54,193 nucleotides of DNA, taken from NCBI GenBank assembly GCA_001931905.2, contig MSJI02000704.1, positions 1 through 54,193 on the forward strand. Direction: 5' to 3'. The notes below the pieces were generated by a model. It was given only the letters and a program-made list of their open reading frames with translations. It did no database searches and had not been told where the DNA came from. Each line of letters opens with the position of its first letter. Within the stretch, counting starts at the first letter, position 1. Positions 46,773 to 54,193 of this stretch are shown one piece after another. The position numbers and the translations under genes were made by a program. The DNA is from Cladosporium sp. IMV 00045 (lineage: Eukaryota > Ascomycota > Dothideomycetes > Cladosporiales > Cladosporiaceae).

Positions 46773-48570
46773 ATGGCGAATATGAACGATAACCTGCAAG
46801 AAACTAAAGACCACAACGATGGCACGGTCGACTATGCCATCCATGAAGCCCTACACGACGACAAAGACATCGCACAAGGTGAACTGGCTACTCTAGACGC
46901 AGGCTACTCGCATGTCATTGCCGATTTGCCCCCTTCAGAAGCCAAGCGCGCTCTGAGAAAGATTGATTTTAGACTCGTGCCTCTTCTAGCTGTGCTCTAT
47001 CTGGTTGCCTTCATCGATAGGAGCAACATGTGAGTATGATGTGAGTGGTCTAATTTATTTCTGACACTAATAACTTGGACCTCAGCGGCAACGCGAGGAT
47101 TGCCGGGCTGACCACGGACCTCAATCTTACCGGGCTGCAATATAACACCGCCGTGACGTTGTTCTTTCCACCATACTGTCTCTTCGAGGTACCATCGAAC
47201 ATTGTACTCAAGATCATACGGCCTTCGGTCTGGATATCGATCTTGCTCTTCTCTTGGGGACTCGTGATGACTTTGATGGGGTTGATCGTGAATAGGCAAG
47301 GCTTATATGCGGCCAGATGGTTTCTCGGTATAGCCGAAGCTGGATTTTTCCCCGGTATGTCTCGACGAAAATATTCAACCCGCAAGCGGAAGATCGTTTA
47401 TTCAGGCCACCGGTCACTCGAGCTGACTGGCTCCACTCAGGTGCCACGTTTCTCTTGACATTATGGTACAAAAGATACGAAGTCCAAAGTCGAATGGCTG
47501 TGTTCTACACCGCAGCAAGTTTGTCCGGCGCCTTTTCCGGGCTGCTAGCATTTGCTATTGAGAAGATGGATGGGATTGCAGGTAAGCTCAAATCATGGTC
47601 AATACCTTCAGATAATTGATCATTCATCAGGACGCTCTGGATGGCAATGGATGTGAGTGAATTCGAGAGCGTCCTAAAGACGCCCGCTAAGTTGTCCACA
47701 GCTTCATCCTCGAAGGCTTGGTGCCTATAGCTCTGTCTTTTGTGATCTGGAAGGTCCTCCCGGATAATCCAGAGACTGCCCGCTTCCTAGACAAGAAAGA
47801 AAAAGAATACATCATCAATCGACTCGCCTTAGAGACGGGCTCCGGACACGGTCGGGTTACGAATACGGACAAGATCAGAATGCACCACATCTGGGCAGCT
47901 TTCAAGGAGTACAAGATTTGGTGTTCTTGGGTCATGTTCTGGGCAAACACGATCGGAGTCTATGGGTGAGATTGTATGTAGGGCCCCAAGAGCACGAAAC
48001 CTCTGACCCATTATGCAGATTCACCGCCACCGTTCCAGCAGTGATCCAACAACTCGACTACTCTTCTGCCAACGCCCAGCTGCTCACCATACCCATCTAC
48101 GTTTTCGCGATGATCATGACCATCATCTTCGCATTCTGGTCCGATAGAGTACAACAGCGGTCTCCCTTCATCATGATTGGCTATTGCATCGCAGCCGCAG
48201 GATTCATTGGTCAACTCGCTATCCCACACACTAGTTTGCCTGGATTGACGTATGGTTTCCTGTTTCCCGTTGCCGCTGGATTGTATTGTCCATTCATCCA
48301 CATCGTCTGCTGGACAGGTAAGCCTCTCTCCCCATGTGGCGCTGATTACTCAACTAACCGTAACGACCAGCGAACAACCTCGCGCCCTCCTCGAAACGCG
48401 CCGTTGGAATGGGTCTCCTCATCTCAGTCGGCAACTTGGGAGGTATTGCTGGCTCAAACATTTACATTGCTTCACAGGCGCCCAAGTATCCGACTGGCTT
48501 TGGAGTAGGTCTAGGCATGAGCATTGCAGCGATCATCATGGCGTATGTCTTGCGTAAGGCGTGCGACTGA
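46773..48570 (+). CDS. MFS permease of the DAL5/TNA1 (ACS) family, seven exons, ends early at an in-frame TGA
   Basis: Exons 46773-47029, 47086-47354, 47441-47581, 47631-47652, 47702-47965, 48019-48317 and 48371-48570 give 483 residues. Exon 4 is only 22 nt (SGWQW part). It has the family landmarks: LAVLYLVAFIDRSNIGNARI, YCLFEVPSNIVLK, WFLGIAEAGFFPG, GRSGWQWIFILEGL, FWANTIGVYGF, CPFIHIVCWTANNLAPSSKRA and VGNLGGIAGSNIY. It should carry an organic anion or vitamin with protons. All twelve helices are present. The stop at 48568-48570 is followed, in the same frame, by 40 codons that read as the family's normal C-terminal tail (ARYSEQELLDMGD) to a second TGA at 48691-48693. Replacing the first base of the TGA by C would give Arg before ENKARRK, so a C-to-T nonsense change is likely. 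The start at 46773 (MANMNDN) is preferred over upstream ATGs. Confidence 0.87.
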
Positions 48571-48693
48571 GAGAATAAGGCGAGGAGAAAGATGCTTGAC
48601 GATGAGGGCGAGCAAGTTGTCCGGGCCAGGTATTCGGAGCAGGAGCTTTTGGATATGGGTGACAAAAGCCCTTTCTTCATTTACACGCTGTGA
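48571..48693 (+). other. In-frame tail beyond the permease stop
   Basis: Forty open codons immediately 3' of the TGA, ending at TGA 48691-48693. The encoded segment (ENKARRKMLDDEGEQ, then RYSEQELLDMGDKSPFF) has the typical charged cytosolic C-terminus of DAL5-family permeases. This indicates a recent nonsense change, a sequencing error, or stop read-through. Confidence 0.7.
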
Positions 48694-48847
48694 TGATGGA
48701 AGGACAGCGGTGCGGATCGGCCACGGGGCTGGAACTCGAGCAGAGTTCACCTGAAGTTGCTTGAGTACATGCGGACTCATCCAGCGGTAGCACTTGAGGA
48801 GAATGTGACGGTCATGTCCTCTTCAAACCATGAAGACTTACAACTCG

Positions 48848-49975
48848 TTATTCCTCGCGTCTCAAGGCCAAAATCTCTCCCAATTTCAATTCGTTCTTAC
48901 CACCCCAACCCGCAACACCATGCTCCACTGCCGGCCTGACCTTAACGTACCAGCTCCAAGTACGCTTGTCGAGATCTTTTGGAGGCAAAGAGCTGCTCCA
49001 AGATTGATACAGCAGCTCTATTGCACGGAGTAGCATGCCGAGATTGCGTTCCTTGTCTGCTGCTTTCGAGGTCGCGGACGACTTTTTGCCCGATTTCTCA
49101 GACGGCGGCTGATCGAATGCTCTCATGATATACGAGCGTGCGGCTTGGGGCGTGTGAATCGGCATGTTGGTAGTTGTAGCGCTTTGTGCCTTTGCAAGCG
49201 TCGGCATCTCTGCTTTGCTCTTCTTTAGGGCTTCAAGATCGAGTCCCCAGAGGGCGGGCTGCTCGTCGTTCACTTCTTCGTCATTCTGTTCGGTACCTGC
49301 TCCGGTCTTGTCTTCGGCCGATGACTCGATCTTGACTTTTTTGTCTTCCCATTCATATCCCCATCGCTTGAGCACCCGCAATTCCTTGCCCATGATCGTC
49401 ACCGCGGCTTGGCCAATGCCGAGGCCTGATTCTTCCGCGCTCTCGCCCTGTTCGATGCCTAAGGAGACCGCTCGTACTCGACTCGTTACGCTGACATATG
49501 CCTGAGCCAAACTCAATCTGCTTGAAAGCGGCTGCTCGGGCATGGTGTACTTGAGCAGAACGACCACGAATGCAAGGACCAACGGTGCTCGGTTAGTGAA
49601 CAACACCACCTCAGCCAGTTCCTCTGGCGACAAATCGCTCGTCGGTAGCGACAAAGAGGCTTCAAGCTCGGCAGGAGTCTGTTCTTGCTTCAAAGAGAAA
49701 ATACTACCGTCATTTCTTTTCTTCCTAGGCGATGGTGTGTCGTCTCCTGCCGCGCGCTTTTTCGAGATTCTTTTGGCTGCGTTGTGGATTTGCTTTGAGA
49801 CTTTCTCGTCTTCGAAGATCTTTCGGATGTCTTCCAATTTTCCTTTGGCCAGGGCATCGACGCTGTTGAGGTTGGCTGATTGCAGTGGTTTGACTTTGCT
49901 CATCGCTGTCGCCAGAGGGACTTTTGCGTCTTGCGAGAGGAACCGCAGGAGGGACTGTAAATCTGCAGCGCTCAT
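48848..49975 (-). CDS. Conserved fungal protein of unknown function
   Basis: Single exon, 375 residues from ATG 49975 (MSAADLQSLL); the four codons further upstream in frame begin with TTG, not ATG. The N-terminal ~75 residues are helical (LQSLLRFLSQDAKVPLATAM, LEDIRKIFEDEKVSKQIHNA) and end in a basic cluster KRISKKRAAGDDTPSPRKKR that looks like a bipartite nuclear signal. The middle has ELAEVVLFTNRAPLVLAFVV and KYTMPEQPLSSRLSLAQAY, a hydrophobic helical segment that seems conserved in type, and LKRWGYEWEDKK. The last part (PIHTPQAARSYIMRAF, RTWSWYVKVRPAVEHG) also looks structured. I recognise the style of a widespread Pezizomycotina protein but cannot name its role. It is divergent from the PNPOx-fold gene at 50438. 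Confidence 0.75.
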   Translation of the reverse strand: MSAADLQSLLRFLSQDAKVPLATAMSKVKPLQSANLNSVDALAKGKLEDIRKIFEDEKVSKQIHNAAKRISKKRAAGDDTPSPRKKRNDGSIFSLKQEQTPAELEASLSLPTSDLSPEELAEVVLFTNRAPLVLAFVVVLLKYTMPEQPLSSRLSLAQAYVSVTSRVRAVSLGIEQGESAEESGLGIGQAAVTIMGKELRVLKRWGYEWEDKKVKIESSAEDKTGAGTEQNDEEVNDEQPALWGLDLEALKKSKAEMPTLAKAQSATTTNMPIHTPQAARSYIMRAFDQPPSEKSGKKSSATSKAADKERNLGMLLRAIELLYQSWSSSLPPKDLDKRTWSWYVKVRPAVEHGVAGWGGKNELKLGEILALRREE

Positions 49976-50437
49976 GATGGTCGTCAAGACTGGATTGATG
50001 TCGATATGAGAGCTTGTGTGGCAAAATCAATGACTTTCTTCAGATGCAATGATCCTTTGTAGTCGTGGTGGTTGGATTGAGAGTGGCGCATTGGGTGGGC
50101 CCACGCAGTGGGCACGGACCTTTCAAGTCGTAGAAGTGTTTCCACATTCACACCTCACTCTTGTTTTCGAACGATAAGAACTGTCGTCTGAGTCCAACGA
50201 AACCGAGAAAACGTGACTTGCATTTTAGGCGGCAATGTTGTGTGATTCTGGGCTCGGTTCGGCAACCCCGCCCTCAAGCAAGCCGTGATACCGAATCATC
50301 AACCTTGAGGAGTCACAGTCAGAGTGACAATCATCTCTCACATGCGTGAATCATCGCATTTGTGCTGGCCAGGTTGACATAAGACCGAGCGCCTCAGCAT
50401 CTAACGACACCATCGCCAAAACCATCGGCTTTCCAAG
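49976..50437. promoter_or_regulatory. Divergent promoter region
   Basis: 462 bp between start codons at 49975 (minus) and 50438 (plus). It includes GGTGGGCCCACGC near 50094-50106 and a repeated GTGGGC/GTGGGCAC. No specific factor is assigned. Confidence 0.45.
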
Positions 50438-51368
50438 ATGGGCCAGTTCTACGAGCAGATCCCCGAAGTCAGCACCCTAGCTCCACTCAACTAGAAGCCC
50501 ATACTAACACATAACAGTCCATGATCCAATGGATCTTAGATCAGAAAATGTTCTGGGTAGCAACAGCTCCCCTAAGCGAAACGGGACATGTCAACGTGTC
50601 CCCCAAAGGCGGTGAATACTTCGGCGTATTGGACCGCAAAACCTTCTGGTACCAGGAACTCACCGGCAGCGGCAACGAGACGATCTCACACATCTACGAG
50701 CCTGGAAACAACCGCGTGACCATCATGTTGAATGCCTTCGAAGGACCCCCTCGTATCATGAGGCTCTTTGGTAAAGGACGAGTGATGGAGCACGGCACGC
50801 CGGCTTTCGACGAGTTTGTGAAAGCGCAGAAAGTGGATTGCATCCCTGGTACGCGAAGCATAATCATCGTCGACATTCATCAGGTCGGGACTTCCTGCGG
50901 CTTTTCGGTTCCATACTACGATTTCAAAGATCACAGGCCGATTCTCAATGACTTTTTCAAGAAGAAGGCTAAGAGGGAGGCTGAAGGTAACGCGTCGGAT
51001 AGTATGCCAAGGTGAGTGCCTGCAGAAATCTCCTCGCTCTTCAGATATGTACTCATGATCATAGATACTGGGCAACCAAGAACGCTTGGAGTATGGACGG
51101 TCTGCCGGGTACCAATAATGGCCAAGCGACTATGATGTCCGAGAAGATCACACCGCTCAAAAAGATGGTCGGACCATTGGCACCGACGCGGTATCGAAGT
51201 CGAAACGGTGGGTTTGGGCCGGAACATCTATTACTTGCAGGGCTGCTAAGTACTCTCCTCACCGTGTTGTTGATGCTTTATGGAGCGCAGTTCGCGAATA
51301 CTTTGTTGGGCAATGGTGCTGTAAAGGACACGCTTGATCGATCTAGAGGGGAGCGGTTTTGGTTCTGA
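50438..51368 (+). CDS. Pyridoxamine 5'-phosphate oxidase-like flavin-binding protein with C-terminal membrane helix (three exons)
   Basis: Exons 50438-50467, 50518-51011 and 51065-51368 give 275 residues. The first exon has ten codons (MGQFYEQIPE) and joins to SMIQWILDQKMFWVATAPL. The PNPOx-like split-barrel fold is indicated by FWVATAPLSETGHVNVSPKG, GSGNETISHI and NRVTIMLNAFEGPPRIMRLF, then GKGRVMEHGTPAFDE and VGTSCGFSVPYYDFKDHRP. Such proteins bind FMN or F420-type cofactors and are usually oxidoreductases of unknown substrate. A hydrophobic segment near residues 228-250 (LLLAGLLSTLLTVLLMLYG) suggests a tail anchor, not typical of the basic fold but known in fungal members. The donor of intron 1 is GTCAGC, weaker than the others. 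A role in B6 synthesis is not implied. Confidence 0.85.
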
Positions 51369-52332
51369 GTCTTCTTGGATGACAAAATACCATATGGCCA
51401 TTCTTAGGGCAATTGATTGAAAGAAAGTAGGTGCGACGGGAAGAAATAGTGATCAAGCAGGCCCACCGCTAAATGGCTGTTCTTCTCCAAAGCCATTAGA
51501 TACCTAATCCACAAATGTGAACGTCGATCATGGAAAGCAGACTTCAAAGAGTATTGACGTTTAACAAGGCGGTCTGAACAGACAAGACGCACGGGTCACT
51601 CTGAATGTTGCAACGTTTCGTTGAAGTGTGATGAGCTATGTGTCTGCTGCATGGAGGCTTCCCTCAAGTAATCGGACGAGGTGAAAGGCAAACCACACAA
51701 CCTATCACAACCCTTCGAATGTATGCGATTACCGCAAAAGGCTATCAGGCAATTGCATCCATCTTCCGCTCGTGCTCATATTCCACGGACAAGAACGACC
51801 CTTCTCCACGCTCCACGCTCCGAAGGATCAACATCTCCGCACTCGTCCACTCGCCCACGCCCTCCACAACCACCACCCACGGCAGAAGATCAATCCTCGA
51901 TAAGGACAAGCCCCACCAAGCTTCAGCAACCCACGCAAGCGCAACGAAGCTTTCCACCCATGTCATTACAAGCATTCTGTCGCCGCCATAACCGTACTCC
52001 CCACCCAGCGCACCGGTGTCGGTCTATCCACATGAGGGGCATGTAGGCACGTTCAAAAAGCGCATCACAGGCTTGGGTTTAAAGGTAAGCTGAAGTTTAT
52101 CTTCGTTCTCAACACAGATCGTTGACCGTTTGTCGGTGTCCAAGACTTTTGCTTGTGTGGTCTTTGAGTTGATGTGAATGGAGCAAGCTATTTGATTCCT
52201 TAAGCTACGTTACAATTTGCGGGCACGGGACCGTTGTAGTCCTTCGTGATACATCAGAACGCCTTCCCTTGTTTCCTTCGCAGTCGTTCCGTATTTCTAT
52301 TCTCACTCAATAGACACCTCAAATCATCGAAA
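51369..52332. promoter_or_regulatory. Upstream region of last permease
   Basis: 964 bp. Two overlapping frames (51638-51991 and 51681-52046) are Ser/Pro/His/Arg-rich with no domain. A short stretch at 52025-52085 (YPHEGHVGTFKKRITGLGLK) before a GTAAGC looks exon-like, but a TAA precedes it in frame and no partner exon was found. Confidence 0.45.
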
Positions 52333-54001
52333 ATGAGCGATCTCGAGAAGAAAGAGTCCATCGAGGCCGACCAGCTGGAGCACGTCCAGACGAAAGAAGG
52401 CCAGCACACCTTCATCAAACCGAGCGCCGAGGAAGAAGCTGCAGTAATCCGCAAGCTGGACTGGCGATTACTCCCCTTGGTTTTCGTGCTCTACTCGCTC
52501 AGCGTCCTGGACAGGAGCAATCTGGGAAACGCGCGCATCGCCGGGATGGAAGATGACATCGATCTGAGCGGCAATCGATACAACTGGCTGGGCACCATCT
52601 TCTACATCGCTTACATCCTGAGCCAGTGAGTTCCTTGACAACTTGCACGGATCTTCACGACTTGACTAACCACCTTCACCGTCCAGATGGACCATCATGG
52701 GATGGAAACACTTCCCCCCTCACAGATGGTGCGCGTTCTGCGTTTTCCTCTGGGGCTTCGTCGCCACAATCCAAGCCACGGCCTTCAATTGGGGCGGGCT
52801 GATGACCTGTCGCTTCTTCCTCGGAGTGGCAGAAGCCATGTTCGGTCCCGGCGTGCCGCTGTACCTCAGTTTCTTCTATCCCAGGGAGAAAGTAGGATTT
52901 CGCCACGGAGTGTTCCTCAGCGGAGCCGCGATGGCGAATGCCTATGGAGGAGCTCTGGCCTACGGCATCTCTCAGATCACGGGTACGGTTGCTCCGTGGC
53001 GGCTCCTCTTCATCATCGAGGGAGCGCCGACATGTCTGTTTGCCATCCCCTGCTGGTTCTTCATCCCGGACAGCATAGCGAAAGCGAAATTCCTGAACGA
53101 CCGAGAGAAAGAAATCGCCATGCACATGACGGCTCGCAACCAGCGTCTCGACGTCGACAAGCAGCAAGGCATCCGCGTGAAAGAGGCTTTGGAGGGAATC
53201 AAAGACCCCAAATCCTGGATTCCCGCACTGTGTTATTTCGGATGGTGAGAGACGCCCCTCCCTCCCTTATAGCTCTTCAATCCCCATCACTAACACCACT
53301 CCCCTTCCGCAGCAACGTCTCCTTCGCCTCCCTCCCCCTCTTCGTCCCCACCATCATCTCCGAAATGGGCACCTTCAGCCGGATCCAATCGCAAGGCCTG
53401 TCCGCACCGCCCTACGTCCTGTGCTTCCTGACCATCATCCTCTTCTGCTACCTGTCCGACCGACTAACCGTGCGGGGCCCCTTCTGCGCGCTCGCGGCGA
53501 CGCTCGCAGGCGTGGGATTCATCATCAACGCCACCACCAACACGACCGGGCCGAGGTATTTCAGTATCTTTCTGTCCGTTGAGATTTTCGCCTCGGTGGC
53601 GCTGTTGCTCGCTTGGACGGCGAATATCCACTCCACGGAATCGAAGCGCGCGGGCGGGTATGTCGTGCTGGCGACGGTGGGGCAGTGTGGTCCTTTACTT
53701 GGTGCGTACACTGATCACTTTCTCCCAACTCATCTTCAACACATAGAAAAGACACACCGGCTAACGCAAGACAGGAACGAACGTCTTCCCCGAAAACGAA
53801 GGCCCGCTGTACAGGAAGGGGATGTGGATATCGGCGGGGATGTGCTTGATGGTGGCTGCCCTGAGTGGCGTGCTGAGTTGCTGGTTGATTTATGAGAACC
53901 GCAAGATGGAGCGCGAGGGCGTGCCGGAGGTTGAAGAGTTTGAGGAGACGAGTGTGGGCAGGCCGGCGGGTGGGGAGGAGAGGCATCGGTATGTTTGGTG
54001 A
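52333..54001 (+). CDS. MFS permease of the DAL5/TNA1 (ACS) family, four exons
   Basis: Exons 52333-52625, 52687-53244, 53313-53701 and 53775-54001 give 488 residues. Landmarks: LVFVLYSLSVLDRSNLGNAR in TM1, YNWLGTIFYIAYILSQW, TCRFFLGVAEAMFGPGVPLY, SGAAMANAYGGALAYGIS, WRLLFIIEGAPTCLFAIPCW, then CNVSFASLPLFVPTIISEMG, TGPRYFSIFLSV, WTANIHSTESKRAGGYVVL and the C-terminal ENRKMEREGVPEVEEF. The start MSDLEKKESIEADQLE is polar as expected, chosen over the frame's earlier ATG at 52246. The family exchanges small organic anions, vitamins or peptides with protons at the plasma membrane. This is the third member of the family in the window; its exon structure differs from the other two, so none is a recent tandem copy. 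Confidence 0.92.
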
Positions 54002-54193
54002 GTGTGGTGAGGTGTTGGGTGATTGGTGTGGCGGGTCTTTGGCTGGTGTCTGATATGGTGTTTTTTGATGCTGATGTTATCTTTCGTGTCGTCGTCGTGT
54101 GAGTGAGATGTACGAAGGAGAAGTGCGAATACATGTAAACACGATAATCACAGACGCACAAGGAAAACAAAACGTCAACACAAACAAAGACAA

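Noticed and set aside
51638..52085. Overlapping Ser/Pro-rich frames and an exon-like end YPHEGHVGTFKKRITG followed by GTAAGC
   Set aside because: A TAA separates the longer frame from the exon-like part, and no downstream exon was found.
1..54193. tRNA/rRNA genes, transposons, RIP-like AT-rich blocks, CRISPR arrays
   Set aside because: Looked for tRNA B-box (GGTTCGAANCC) forms, transposase or reverse-transcriptase motifs, long terminal repeats and AT-rich islands; none convincing. The GATTCGAAC near 5165 is inside an intron of the sugar transporter and has no tRNA fold around it.

Overview
This is a stretch of nuclear chromosome from a filamentous ascomycete (Pezizomycotina). Genes sit on both strands and carry short introns of about 50-90 bp with GTAAGT-like donors, CTAAC/CTGAC branch points and CAG/TAG acceptors. 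The protein families are typical of filamentous fungi: bifunctional tryptophan synthase, Zn2Cys6 regulators, many major-facilitator (MFS) permeases, a TOM1-type HECT ligase and a PMC1-type Ca2+ pump. A Dothideomycete is a reasonable guess from gene style, but nothing here proves the class. I saw no transposon, rRNA, tRNA or CRISPR array. All exon joins come from splice signals, frame and family likeness, not from transcripts.

Layout. 1-3.6 kb: 3' end of tryptophan synthase, then a divergent pair of small genes (a membrane-anchored protein and a GatC/Gta3-like mitochondrial amidotransferase subunit). 4.3-9.9 kb: two minus-strand transporters, a hexose-type sugar porter (5 exons) and a DAL5/allantoate-type permease cut into 11 exons, separated by a ~169-bp tandem repeat. 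11.8-15.5 kb: a P-type Ca2+-ATPase whose upstream region holds calcineurin-response-like motifs. 15.6-21.0 kb: a small oxidoreductase group (SDR, zinc alcohol dehydrogenase) with a divergent Zn2Cys6 regulator. 21.5-33.2 kb: one uninterrupted 3898-residue HECT ubiquitin ligase gene. 34.2-37 kb: two divergent genes for lysine-rich, probably nuclear proteins of unknown function and a small mitochondrial-type protein. 37.3-42.5 kb: an arylsulfotransferase-like membrane protein, the KEOPS subunit PCC1 (two exons, easy to miss) and a secreted amidase. 42.8-46.1 kb: a second Zn2Cys6 regulator and a SAM35/metaxin-like import protein with telomere-like repeats just upstream. 46.8-54 kb: two more DAL5/TNA1-type permeases flanking a conserved unknown protein and a PNPOx-fold protein.

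Functional reading. Several genes are housekeeping (Trp synthesis, Glu-tRNA amidotransferase, PCC1, SAM35, TOM1, Ca2+ pump). The rest suits scavenging: one sugar porter, three permeases of one anion:cation symporter family, a secreted amidase and a dehydrogenase pair beside their own regulator. The most notable anomalies are an in-frame TGA that removes the conserved 40-residue tail of the permease at 46.8-48.6 kb, 16-, 17- and 24-nt exons in the permease at 7.7-9.9 kb, frame-preserving introns in the Ca2+ pump and the SDR, and interstitial telomere-like repeats. I did not find a clearly new multi-gene system; the best candidates for unexplained biology are the divergent lysine-rich pair and the SDR/ADH/regulator group.
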